Positions 35,361-42,677 of a stretch of 46,479 bases of DNA are shown here, one piece after another (the first letter of the stretch is position 1; the number at the start of each line of letters is the position of its first letter). Both the position numbers and the translations under genes were made by a program. The stretch is from JBBIRM01 sp037441765 (lineage in GTDB: Bacteria; Desulfobacterota; BSN033; UBA1163), in assembly GCA_037441765.1 (NCBI GenBank), contig JBBIRM010000008.1, positions 1 through 46,479 of the forward strand, read 5' to 3'. The notes beneath the pieces were generated by a model that had not been told where the DNA came from, did no database searches, and was given only the letters and a program-made list of their open reading frames with translations.

Positions 35361-36347
35361 ATGTATGACATCGTTACCTTTGGTGAGGCAATGGTGAGAC
35401 TTTCACCTCCAAACTTTCAAAGATTGGAACAAGCAAGAAATCTGGATCTTCACGTAGGTGGAGCGGAATTGAATGTGGCAGTAGGATTATCCCGTTTTGG
35501 AATGAGAATCGCCTGGGTTTCAAAACTTCCAAATAATAGTCTGGGCCATTTGATCCGTAATCGAGCCCAGGAGTTCGGGGTTGACTGTTCCCATATCGTA
35601 TGGTCAGGTCATGGGCGGGTGGGTCTCTATTTTTTGGAATTTGGCGCATCCCCTCGGGCCTCGAGCGTTCTTTATGATCGATCCGGGTCTGCTATCAGTA
35701 TGGTGAAACCCGGGGAGATCGATTGGGCAAATATCTTTTCTAAAGCCAAACATTTTCATACAAGCGGAATCACCCCTGCCCTGAGTACTTCTGCTGCAGA
35801 GGTAACGATGGAGGCGTTGAAGGCGGCGAAGAAGGCTGGCTGTTCTGTTTCCTATGACCTCAATTACCGAAAAAAATTATGGACCCCTGTGGAGGCTAAA
35901 AAAGTTCAAGAACCCATGATGTCAGAGGTCGATATCCTTATAACCACAGAAGAGGACACCAATGTGGTGTTTGGAATTAAAGAGAAGGACTATGAATCAG
36001 TGGCAGAAAAATTGGCAAAGGTCTTCAATTTTAAAATAGTGGCCATCACTTTAAGAGAGGATCTTTCCGTATGGAAAAATAACTGGACTGCAATTGCCTA
36101 TCAGGATGGGAAGATATTTCGAGATCGAAAATATGAAGTGGAGATTGTGGATAGGGTGGGTGCAGGAGATGCCTTTACCTCAGGTTTTCTTTATGGATGG
36201 CTTAAAATGAAAGATATCGAAAAGGGACTCCAGTATGGAAACGCCTTTGCAGCGCTAAAACATACAATCCCTGGAGATTTTAACTGGACTACATTGGAAG
36301 AGGTGGAAGCCCAATTAAAGGGCGCAGGGTTGAGGATATCGAGGTGA
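35361..36347 (+). CDS. kdgK: 2-dehydro-3-deoxygluconokinase (KDG kinase), PfkB family
   Basis: Phosphorylates 2-keto-3-deoxygluconate to KDPG. Motifs are YDIVTFGEAMVRLSPP, GGAELNVAVGLSRFG, LYFLEFGASPRASSVLYDR (KDG-kinase-like substrate loop), SYDLNYRKKLW, and the PfkB signature DRVGAGDAFTSGF with catalytic Asp270. 328 residues. ATG 35361 is chosen because AAAGGGAGGATC is upstream; the longer frame starts with TTG inside the Gfo/Idh gene. The next gene, KDPG aldolase, completes the lower Entner-Doudoroff branch. The KDG assignment is strengthened by that pairing. Confidence 0.92.
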   Translation: MYDIVTFGEAMVRLSPPNFQRLEQARNLDLHVGGAELNVAVGLSRFGMRIAWVSKLPNNSLGHLIRNRAQEFGVDCSHIVWSGHGRVGLYFLEFGASPRASSVLYDRSGSAISMVKPGEIDWANIFSKAKHFHTSGITPALSTSAAEVTMEALKAAKKAGCSVSYDLNYRKKLWTPVEAKKVQEPMMSEVDILITTEEDTNVVFGIKEKDYESVAEKLAKVFNFKIVAITLREDLSVWKNNWTAIAYQDGKIFRDRKYEVEIVDRVGAGDAFTSGFLYGWLKMKDIEKGLQYGNAFAALKHTIPGDFNWTTLEEVEAQLKGAGLRISR

Positions 36348-36387
36348 CCCTTTTGTCATTAATCATTTCTCAAAAAGGAGAGAAAAA

Positions 36388-37038
36388 ATGGAAAAAAGAG
36401 AAGTGCTTGAACTAATGATTAGCGAGGGCTTAATCCCTGTCGTCCGTGTCACTGATGCCAGGGAGGCAATGGATGTGGCGGATGCCCTCAAAGAGGGAGG
36501 GGTTCACACCATTGAAATCACCATGAGTGTGCAAGGGGCGATCGATGTGATCAAAGAACTGACTCAAAAATACAAAGATGAGATTATAATGGGCGCTGGG
36601 ACTGTTTTAGATGCTGAAACAGGAAGAGCAGCGCTGATTGCAGGTGCTCGCTTTCTTGTAAGTCCAATCCTCAACCTCGACCTCATTCAAATCGGCCATC
36701 GATATAGCGCGGTGGTCATTCCAGGAACCATGAGTCCCACGGAGATGCTCACAGCCTGGAGCGCAGGGGCAGATATGGTGAAAGTCTTTCCCGCTGCCCA
36801 AGTGGGAGGGCCTGAGTATATCAAAGCAGTGAGAGGACCTCTGCCTCAAATTCTTCTCATTCCTACAGGCGGGGTAAACCTACAGAATGCAGGGGCCTTT
36901 ATTAAGGCAGGTGCGGCAGCCCTTGGTGTGGGTGGAGAATTGGTTGATAAAAAGGCGATCAAGGAGAGGAAATTTAATATTATTACTGAAAATACACGAG
37001 CCTTTCTCAAGGTTATTCGAGAAGCGAGAGGGAGTTAA
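36388..37038 (+). CDS. eda: KDPG (2-keto-3-deoxy-6-phosphogluconate) aldolase
   Basis: Class I aldolase cleaving KDPG to pyruvate and glyceraldehyde-3-phosphate. The catalytic Glu43 lies in HTIEITM and the Schiff-base Lys132 in ADMVKVFPA; GAGTVLDAE, VIPGTMSPTE and LLIPTGGVN are the other conserved parts. 216 residues, normal length. AAAAAGGAGAG precedes ATG 36388. Together with kdgK it drains the pathway into central metabolism. A 4-hydroxy-2-oxoglutarate or galactonate variant is the alternative. Confidence 0.95.
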   Translation: MEKREVLELMISEGLIPVVRVTDAREAMDVADALKEGGVHTIEITMSVQGAIDVIKELTQKYKDEIIMGAGTVLDAETGRAALIAGARFLVSPILNLDLIQIGHRYSAVVIPGTMSPTEMLTAWSAGADMVKVFPAAQVGGPEYIKAVRGPLPQILLIPTGGVNLQNAGAFIKAGAAALGVGGELVDKKAIKERKFNIITENTRAFLKVIREARGS

Positions 37039-37062
37039 AAAATTACCGATTACTATTTCTCG

Positions 37063-37099
37063 ATTCTCAATTATCCATTTATAAATGTTTGTTGAGAAT
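37063..37099 (+). promoter_or_regulatory. ATTCTCAA / TTGAGAAT inverted repeat overlapping the larA-like promoter
   Basis: Exact 8-bp arms at 37063-37070 and 37092-37099 flank a central ATTTATAAAT palindrome. The right arm overlaps the -35 region of the promoter at 37089-37118, a position suited to a repressor. Confidence 0.4.
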
Positions 37100-37118
37100 T
37101 TATTTTTTCATCTATAAT
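37089..37118 (+). promoter_or_regulatory. Internal promoter ahead of the larA-like gene
   Basis: A perfect TATAAT at 37113-37118 with TTGTTG (37089-37094) at 18-nt spacing, or TTGAGA (37092-37097) at 15 nt. It would allow the distal three genes to be expressed apart from kdgK-eda. Confidence 0.55.
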
Positions 37119-37156
37119 GATTTAGATACTTCCCTGAGTTGAAATTGAGGTCTTTA

Positions 37157-38428
37157 GTGCAAATTTTATTCCCTTATCCTGAAATCAATCCCTGTGAGGT
37201 GCCTGACCAAAACCTTATTGGAATTTTTTCCCCCTCCAGGGTCCAGTTGGATAAAAGTGAAGAGGAGATAATAGAAGAATCTCTTTCCCATCCCATTGGG
37301 ACTCCCCCTTTATCCGAAATATTAAAAGGCTGTAGGAGGATTTTGATCGTTGTGGACGATTATACACGCACCACACCTGTTCAGAAAATTCTACCCATAT
37401 TATTTGAGGAGTTAAGGAAGGCAGGGATCGACCTTGAAGGAATCCAATTCTTGGTTGCTCTTGGCACACACCGGCCTATGTCTGAAGACGAGATTGTAAA
37501 TAAATTTGGAAAAGATATTCCCAAGAAATACCCTGTTTTTAATCATGAGTGGTGGGATGTCCTACAATTAGTGGACTTAGGAAGGACAGAAAGTGGAATT
37601 CCAGTCTTTGTTAACCGTCTTGCCATAGAGGCAGATTGTATCATCGGAATTGGCCAGATCGTTCCTCACAGGGTCTCTGGGTTCAGCGGAGGAGGCAACA
37701 TCATTCAGCCTGGAATCTGTGGTGAGGAAACGACTGGAAAAACCCATTGGCTAAGCGCCCAGTTTAAAGGGAAAGAAATCCTGGGCCAGATCCAAAATCC
37801 TGTAAAAGATGAAATTGAAAGGGTAGCCCAGAAAGTGGGGCTGAGATGGATTCTCAACACCATTCAAGATGGGACTGAAAGATTGGTGGGTGCAGTCACT
37901 GGAGATCCAATCCTTGCTTATCGGAGCGGTGCAACCCTTTCTAAAAAAATTTTTCAAACCGAACTCCCAGAGGAAGCGGACATTGTTATCGCTGACTCAT
38001 ACCCCTATGATTCAGACCTCTGGCTTGCAGCAAAAGGCATCTATGCATCGGAGTTGGCGGTGAGAGAGAAAGGGGTTGTGATCCTTATTACTCCTTGCCC
38101 AGAAGGGGTCTCCCCAAGTCATCCCGAAGTGATTGAGTTTGGTTATCAAACTTTTGAACAGGTGAATCGATTCATCTCTCAGGGGAAGATAAAAAAATTG
38201 ACCGTCGCTGCCCACCTTGTCCACGTGGGTAGAGTAATCAGGGAGAGAGCAAAAGGAATTTTAGTATGTCCTGGAATTTCTAAGGAAGAAACTGAAAGGC
38301 TTGGATTCCTTTATGCCCGACAACCGCAAGAGGCTTTAGAAATTGGATTTTCGCTATTAGGCCCTGAATCTAAGGTCGCCGTACTTCAGAGAGGGGGTGA
38401 GGTTCTTCCAGTAATAAGAGGGATATAG
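37157..38428 (+). CDS. LarA-family (DUF2088) racemase/epimerase homologue lacking the pincer-tethering Lys
   Basis: Relative of nickel-pincer lactate racemase LarA. The family's catalytic and nickel-binding His residues are kept: His105 in ALGTHRPM, His171 in QIVPHRVSGFSGG, and His197 in GKTHW; each is offset by 3 from L. plantarum LarA His108, His174 and His200. DDYTRTTP is the usual N-domain motif. However the Lys (184 in LarA) that covalently holds the cofactor is Asn181 here (GGGNIIQPG). LarA homologues near KDG/KDPG genes have been linked to sugar-acid epimerisation, which fits. GTG 37157 (423 residues) with GAGG 6 nt upstream is preferred over TTG 37139. Confidence 0.88.
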   Translation: MQILFPYPEINPCEVPDQNLIGIFSPSRVQLDKSEEEIIEESLSHPIGTPPLSEILKGCRRILIVVDDYTRTTPVQKILPILFEELRKAGIDLEGIQFLVALGTHRPMSEDEIVNKFGKDIPKKYPVFNHEWWDVLQLVDLGRTESGIPVFVNRLAIEADCIIGIGQIVPHRVSGFSGGGNIIQPGICGEETTGKTHWLSAQFKGKEILGQIQNPVKDEIERVAQKVGLRWILNTIQDGTERLVGAVTGDPILAYRSGATLSKKIFQTELPEEADIVIADSYPYDSDLWLAAKGIYASELAVREKGVVILITPCPEGVSPSHPEVIEFGYQTFEQVNRFISQGKIKKLTVAAHLVHVGRVIRERAKGILVCPGISKEETERLGFLYARQPQEALEIGFSLLGPESKVAVLQRGGEVLPVIRGI

Positions 38429-38453
38429 CCTCGGCATTCACCGCTGACGAGGC
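38428..38453 (+). repeat. GCCTCG / CGAGGC stem at the end of the larA-like gene
   Basis: Six-bp arms at 38428-38433 and 38448-38453 surround a 14-nt loop, starting at the last base of the stop codon. No T-run, so not a clear terminator. A second small stem CCCTCA-TTG-TGAGGG follows within the same 151-nt spacer. Confidence 0.35.
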
Positions 38454-38579
38454 GAAAATGATTCCCAGATCCCAATTCAGGAACCCTCATTGTGAGGGAA
38501 TCGAAACAATCTTGGATTTGTCCTTGAGATTGTGGGGGTTTATTAGATATTGCAAAGAGCCATAACGAAAAGGATTAAA

Positions 38580-39614
38580 ATGAAAGCGGTCGTCAAGTAT
38601 GGAAAAGGCAAGGGGATGGTTGAAATGAGAGAGGTCCCTGTGCCGAAAATTAAAGAGGACGAGGTCTTGATCGAAGTGAAAGCAGTTTCGGTATGTGGAA
38701 GCGATCTCCATATCTATCATGATACTCACCCCTACTGGCCTCCAGTCATTTTAGGCCACGAGTTTTCTGGAATCATCGCTGAAGTAGGGAAGGAGGTCAA
38801 AGGATGGAAAATAGGAGATCGGATTGTTACTGAAACACGTACAGGTGCCTGTGGTTCCTGTTATGTTTGCCTAAAGGGTTACCCTCAGCTCTGTGAACAG
38901 AAGCGACCCTTTGGGATTGGGATCGATGGCGCTTACACGAAATATGTAGCTGGACCTGCACATCTTCTTCATCACCTACCTGATAATGTCTCTTTTGAAG
39001 CAGGGGCAGTGACTGAACCCCTGGCTGTCTGTATCACATCAATCCTTGAGCGTTCAAATCTCCAAGCAGGGGAATCGGTTGTCATTACAGGTCCGGGCCC
39101 GATTGGTCTTATCTCTTTAATGGTAGCCAAGGCAGCCGGGGCAAGAATGATCGGGATGACTGGAAGGAGTCTGGATGAGGGTTTAAGATTTGAAAAGGCA
39201 AGAGAATTGGGAGCGGATTTTACCATCAATGTAGACCAAGAGGATCCTGTCCAAAAGGTTTTGGAAATGACAGATGGATTGGGAGTGGATCTTTTGATCG
39301 AGACCTCAGGAGGTGGAAAAGCCATCTATCAGGCCTTTGAAATGGTTCGAAGATTGGGAAGAATCTGTGCAATTGGAATTTCAGGGAAGGAACAGGTTCC
39401 TATTCCATATGATCGAGGAATCTTTAAGGCCATTCGTTATGATTTCTGCTTCTCCAGCAGTTGGAGTTCCTGGGATAAGGCTCTTGGAATGATCTCTAAG
39501 GGAATCCTTCCTGTGGAAAAACTGATCACGCATCGACTTCCTCTCGAAAAATGGGAAGAGGCCTTCCACCTCTTAGAAAACCTGCAGGCAGCAAAAGTGA
39601 TATTGATCCCTTAA
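38580..39614 (+). CDS. Zinc-dependent medium-chain alcohol/polyol dehydrogenase
   Basis: MDR-superfamily dehydrogenase of the sorbitol/threonine dehydrogenase type. Catalytic zinc site: Cys39 in SVCGSD and His60-Glu61 in ILGHEFSG. Structural zinc site: Cys91, Cys94, Cys97 and Cys105. NAD(P) loop VITGPGPIGLIS lies near 168. 344 residues from ATG 38580 (AAAGGAT upstream); the frame extends 10 codons to another ATG at 38550. Within the island it would oxidise a hydroxyl of the sugar acid or reduce the keto product; the direction is not readable. Confidence 0.92.
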   Translation: MKAVVKYGKGKGMVEMREVPVPKIKEDEVLIEVKAVSVCGSDLHIYHDTHPYWPPVILGHEFSGIIAEVGKEVKGWKIGDRIVTETRTGACGSCYVCLKGYPQLCEQKRPFGIGIDGAYTKYVAGPAHLLHHLPDNVSFEAGAVTEPLAVCITSILERSNLQAGESVVITGPGPIGLISLMVAKAAGARMIGMTGRSLDEGLRFEKARELGADFTINVDQEDPVQKVLEMTDGLGVDLLIETSGGGKAIYQAFEMVRRLGRICAIGISGKEQVPIPYDRGIFKAIRYDFCFSSSWSSWDKALGMISKGILPVEKLITHRLPLEKWEEAFHLLENLQAAKVILIP

Positions 39615-39624
39615 AAAAGAGAAG

Positions 39625-40623
39625 ATGATGAAAAAAAACAAACTTCAAGTCGTCATCACAGATTGCGATCATGGATCCATCGAAGAGGAAATGGAGGAGA
39701 TTTATCGAATTGGCGCCGAGTTGATTCTTGCTCAAGTCCGAGAGGAGGAAGAGATTATTCAAACCTGCAAAGAGGCAGATGGGTTGATCATCCAATACGC
39801 TCCCTTAACAAGAAGGGTAATTGAAAACCTCCCTCATTGTAAGGTCATCTCCCGATATGGCGTGGGTGTCGATTCGGTTGATCTAAAGGCAGCCACTGAT
39901 TTTGGAATTATTGTTGCAAACGTCCCTGACTACTGTATTGATGAAGTCTCAAATCAAACCATCGCCATGCTTCTGAGTTTAGTTAGAAAAACCGTCTTCT
40001 TTGATAAAAAGGTAAAAGAGAATAAGTGGGATTTTCGATTGGGAATGCCCATCCAACGTCTTCAAGGCAAGACCCTGGGGCTTATTGGATGTGGGAGAAT
40101 TGGTTTGGAAGTTGCGAAAAAATTTTCTGCTTTTGGAGTAAAGGTCATTTCCTTTGACCCTTACCTCCAGTGTGGAGGTGAAGGAGTTGAACTCACAGAT
40201 CTTGATACCTTGTTAAAGAAATCAGATTTCATTTCTATCCACTGCCCTTTAAATGAGTCGACCAAACATCTTATCGGAGAAAGAGAATTTAAAAAAATGG
40301 AGAAAAAACCTATTCTCATAAATACCTCGCGTGGAGCAATTATCGACGAAAAGGCCCTCATTTGGGCTTTAGAAGAGGGTCTTGTCTCGGGGGCAGGCCT
40401 TGATGTATTGGAAAAGGAACCTCCCGATATCCAAAATCCATTACTAAAAATGGAAAATGTCATTCTTTCACCGCATGTTGGATTCTATTCTGTTGAATCG
40501 ATAATGGAACTTAAACGTAGAACCGCCGAGAATGTCTCAGCGGTTCTTACAGGGAACTGGCCAAAATCTGTTGTGAATCAAGAGGTGATAGGAAAAACAA
40601 GGATGTCCCTTCTTCAGAGGTAA
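39625..40623 (+). CDS. D-isomer-specific 2-hydroxyacid dehydrogenase
   Basis: NAD-dependent dehydrogenase of the SerA/glyoxylate reductase family. The Rossmann loop GLIGCGRIG is at 152-160; catalytic Arg236 (NTSRGAI), Glu265 (EKEPP) and His284 (SPHVGFYS) are all present. At 332 residues there is no ACT or other regulatory domain, so it is more likely a catabolic hydroxyacid/glyoxylate-type enzyme than a biosynthetic phosphoglycerate dehydrogenase. Starts at the first of two ATGs, 10 nt after the ADH stop, and ends 5 nt from convergent tatA. Confidence 0.92.
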   Translation: MMKKNKLQVVITDCDHGSIEEEMEEIYRIGAELILAQVREEEEIIQTCKEADGLIIQYAPLTRRVIENLPHCKVISRYGVGVDSVDLKAATDFGIIVANVPDYCIDEVSNQTIAMLLSLVRKTVFFDKKVKENKWDFRLGMPIQRLQGKTLGLIGCGRIGLEVAKKFSAFGVKVISFDPYLQCGGEGVELTDLDTLLKKSDFISIHCPLNESTKHLIGEREFKKMEKKPILINTSRGAIIDEKALIWALEEGLVSGAGLDVLEKEPPDIQNPLLKMENVILSPHVGFYSVESIMELKRRTAENVSAVLTGNWPKSVVNQEVIGKTRMSLLQR

Positions 40624-40628
40624 GATAA

Positions 40629-40919
40629 CTATTTTAACAACTTTGTAATGTTTTTGACTTTATTTGCCGTCTCTTTAATCTCTTTTGCCTCTTTCACCCC
40701 AGGGATCTCTTCCACCTCCTTCTTTAAATCGGATACCAGAGTGCCCTGGGGTTTGCCTTCCTTCTTTTCCTTCTCAGCCTTTCTTTCGTCCCTTATCTTT
40801 CGGATCTCTTTAACCGTTTTCCCCAAACTCTCACCAATTTGAGGAAGCCTTTTTGCTCCAAAGAGAAGTAAGATGATAACCAAAATGATAACGATTTCTG
40901 GCAAACCCAAACCAAACAT
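40629..40919 (-). CDS. tatA: Twin-arginine translocase subunit TatA
   Basis: Small Tat pore subunit. The N-terminal membrane helix (residues 4-20, LGLPEIVIILVIILLLF) is followed by the FGAKRLPQIGESLG hinge and amphipathic helix, then a charged tail rich in Lys and Glu. FGxxxLPxxxxxLG is the TatA pattern. 96 residues. TatB is the close alternative, but the start and hinge favour TatA/E. No tatC lies nearby. It follows the WxPGHW lipoprotein gene by 30 nt on the same strand and is probably co-transcribed with it. Confidence 0.92.
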   Translation of the reverse strand: MFGLGLPEIVIILVIILLLFGAKRLPQIGESLGKTVKEIRKIRDERKAEKEKKEGKPQGTLVSDLKKEVEEIPGVKEAKEIKETANKVKNITKLLK

Positions 40920-40949
40920 ATCCCGACTCCATCCTCCAAACTCAAGTTT

Positions 40950-41258
40950 TTAACGATATTCCCAGTGACCAGGTACCCAGACCCAACCTCTTCCCCTTGG
41001 CTCCCAATGACCAGGAACCCAATGGGCGTGAGGCCTTGGACGTCTTGTCCAATGTCCAGGTATCCAAACCCATTCTCCTCTTCGATGTTCCCAGTGACCT
41101 GGAATCCAGACCGCCTCAGGATAAGGAGGGGGACCATACACTTCTACTATCGGCTCAGGAGGCCTTACATATACTACTGGAGGCCCACACCCCCATAAGA
41201 GAATAGCAGTCAAAGCGATGGTGCCAAGAAGACCGATGATTAAACATCTCCGACTCAT
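40950..41258 (-). CDS. Small lipoprotein with four WxPGHW repeats
   Basis: 102 residues. A lipoprotein signal peptide ends at LLWGC with Cys24. After a proline-rich linker come four repeats with core W-x-P-G-H-W: VWIPGHWEHR, VWIPGHWTRR, HWVPGHWEPR and VWVPGHWEYR. Proteins with such YXWGXW-type repeats are secreted or outer-membrane-associated, and their function is unknown. AAAGGAGGACAG precedes ATG 41258. Calculated composition by eye is very rich in Trp, Pro, Arg and His; the His/Trp faces could bind metal or cell-wall sugars, but that is speculation. Confidence 0.85.
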   Translation of the reverse strand: MSRRCLIIGLLGTIALTAILLWGCGPPVVYVRPPEPIVEVYGPPPYPEAVWIPGHWEHRRGEWVWIPGHWTRRPRPHAHWVPGHWEPRGRGWVWVPGHWEYR

Positions 41259-41386
41259 AAACTGTCCTCCTTTCTATTTACTATTTTTATAAGATATTAG
41301 ACTCCGATGCAAGGAAAAAATTCAACTTGATTTTTCTGATAAATTTCTTTATTGAATTCATAACAAGGGACTAAAGGGGTCCATCA

Positions 41387-41545
41387 ATGGCAAAAGACTT
41401 AGAATGCCCGATCTGTGAAGCAGATATCCCATTGGAAGGCAACGAAAAACCTGGCGATTTGATTCTTTGTTCATATTGTAAGGTGACCTTTAAACTGATC
41501 AGGTCAAAGGGGAAATGGGTCCTAACAGAGGATTTTGAAGAATAG
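41387..41545 (+). CDS. LysW-like small zinc-ribbon protein (52 aa)
   Basis: A 52-codon frame starting at ATG 41387 with AAAGGGG upstream. It has two CxxC knuckles, Cys7-Cys10 (CPIC) and Cys28-Cys31 (CSYC), with an acidic middle (EADIPLEGNEKPGD) and the C-terminus WVLTEDFEE. This layout resembles LysW/ArgW amino-group carrier proteins, which have a zinc ribbon and end in EDWGE with an acceptor Glu. No LysX-type ligase is in the window, so carrier function is not shown. The stop TAG directly abuts the ATG of the metallophosphoesterase gene, implying translational coupling. Confidence 0.78.
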   Translation: MAKDLECPICEADIPLEGNEKPGDLILCSYCKVTFKLIRSKGKWVLTEDFEE

Positions 41546-42403
41546 ATGAGATTTCTCTACACATCGGATCTTCACGGGGAAACCATCCTTTTTGAAGAAC
41601 TCTATTCACTCGCCACTGCCTCTTTATCAGAAATAGTTTTGTTAGGAGGGGATCTCCTCCCTTCATTTCCTCCTACAAAGCAATATCAGGATATGATCAC
41701 TTACCAACAAACCTTTATTAAAGAATTTCTTTTACCATTCTTTAATAGACTCTTAAACAAAACCCCTGTTAAAAAGATCTTCCTCATCCCTGGAAACTGG
41801 GATTTGGGTTATTTTTATCTTTTAAAAAACCCAATTAAAAATGTAATTGATCTCGATAGGGTCATTTATCGGCTGGAAAACGGTTATGAATTGATTGGGT
41901 ATTCGATAGTTCCTCCTACCCCCTTTCGGCCTAAAAATTATGAGAAGAGGGATGACAAGGATGCCCCGTGGCCCCCACAGAAGAATCCATCCTACATCCT
42001 ATCCACCAATCAAAATGGTAATCTCACTCCAATTGATCCATACATCTATTTAAATCAGAAAGAAACGATTCGGGAGGATTTGTCTCGACTCCCAAACCCC
42101 CTTGAATCTCAAAAGGCAATCTACATTATGCATTCCCCACCCTTTAGAACAAAATTGGATTTAACCCATGGAAAAAATCAAGTTGGAAGTCGTTCAATCA
42201 AGGCCTTCATCGAGCAAAAACAGCCACTTCTCACACTTCATGGTCATATCCATGAATCACCCGAAATTTCTGGAATTTTTCTTGACCGTATTGGAAAGAC
42301 TCTATCTATCAACCCAGGGCAGTTTTCATTTCCAAAACTCCAGGCCGTCATTTTTGATTTAGTCAATGTCGAAGCAACGCTTAAGCATACCTGCTTCCCA
42401 TAA
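41546..42403 (+). CDS. Calcineurin-like metallophosphoesterase
   Basis: Binuclear-metal phosphoesterase fold. Motifs in order: Asp8-x-His10 (SDLHG), GGD with Asp36, GNWD (the usual GNHD with Trp in place of His), a His in YIMHSPP, and GHIHE. 285 residues. The His-to-Trp change in the GNHD motif is notable, since that His aids catalysis in many members; some phosphoesterases of this type have other residues there. It begins the base after the zinc-ribbon stop. Substrate unknown. Confidence 0.9.
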   Translation: MRFLYTSDLHGETILFEELYSLATASLSEIVLLGGDLLPSFPPTKQYQDMITYQQTFIKEFLLPFFNRLLNKTPVKKIFLIPGNWDLGYFYLLKNPIKNVIDLDRVIYRLENGYELIGYSIVPPTPFRPKNYEKRDDKDAPWPPQKNPSYILSTNQNGNLTPIDPYIYLNQKETIREDLSRLPNPLESQKAIYIMHSPPFRTKLDLTHGKNQVGSRSIKAFIEQKQPLLTLHGHIHESPEISGIFLDRIGKTLSINPGQFSFPKLQAVIFDLVNVEATLKHTCFP

Positions 42404-42420
42404 AGATTTTAGATTTCAAA

Positions 42421-42525
42421 TTAGGGATAAAAGATGGGGTCACCTATGAAAAAAGGAAGACCTGATACTTTTTTGTACCTTAAGTAGATGGCTTTGAGAT
42501 ATTCCATTCTGGCTCGTGGACTCAT
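42421..42525 (-). pseudogene. Truncated transposase start (34 codons)
   Basis: On the minus strand ATG 42525 opens a frame reading MSPRARMEYLKAIYLRYKK, followed by VSGLPFFIG and a stop at 42423-42421. The first 19-20 residues match, from memory, the conserved N-terminus of a common environmental transposase group whose next residues are normally a Ser/Arg/Lys-rich stretch and a Cys-Gly-Tyr-His helix. That continuation is missing, so the element was cut at about 42463. AAAGGAGG lies before the ATG within a strong hairpin. Confidence 0.7.
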
Positions 42526-42554
42526 GACAATCCTCCTTTCTAAGAAGGATTGTC
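42526..42554 (-). repeat. Hairpin masking the transposase ribosome site
   Basis: Arms 42526-42538 and 42542-42554 pair at 12 of 13 positions around a 3-nt loop. The arm nearest the start contains the AAGGAGG of the truncated transposase. In intact elements such structures block translation of read-through transcripts. Confidence 0.6.
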
Positions 42555-42555
42555 T

Positions 42556-42623
42556 GGTAACATCAATTATGAGTCAACGATACCTTTCCCCTCATCAATT
42601 GGGTAACATTTAATATGAGTCAA
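42556..42623. repeat. Two direct 22-bp repeats at the IS end
   Basis: Copy 1 is at 42556-42577 and copy 2 at 42602-42623, 46 bp apart start to start; the shared ends are GGTAACAT and ATGAGTCAA. Three central positions differ. Likely transposase-binding sites. Confidence 0.65.
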
Positions 42624-42642
42624 TTCGTCTCATAAATTTTAT

Positions 42643-42671
42643 TTGACATCTTATAAATAAAATGGCATATT
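42643..42671 (+). promoter_or_regulatory. Promoter of the cold-shock gene
   Basis: TTGACA (42643-42648), 17-nt spacer, CATATT (42666-42671); a TATTAA two bases further is an alternative -10. It lies just outside the IS remnant and would give a leader of about 135 nt. Confidence 0.6.
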
Positions 42672-42677
42672 AATTTT

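Larger units (their letters stand above)
42421..42624 (-). mobile_element. Remnant end of an insertion sequence
   Basis: It comprises the truncated transposase start, a hairpin (42526-42554) that sequesters its ribosome site, and two copies of a 22-bp terminal-type repeat sharing GGTAACAT and ATGAGTCAA (42556-42577 and 42602-42623; 19 of 22 identical). Repeated transposase-binding sites at an IS end explain this layout. The other end and most of the transposase are absent. Confidence 0.65.

Noticed and set aside
39625..40623. Naming the gene serA (phosphoglycerate dehydrogenase)
   Set aside because: There is no C-terminal regulatory domain and the context is catabolic; the substrate is not readable from the sequence.
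40993..41206. Tandem DNA repeat array suggestive of CRISPR in the WxPGHW gene
   Set aside because: The periodicity is due to protein repeats in one reading frame; units are unequal and have no unique spacers.
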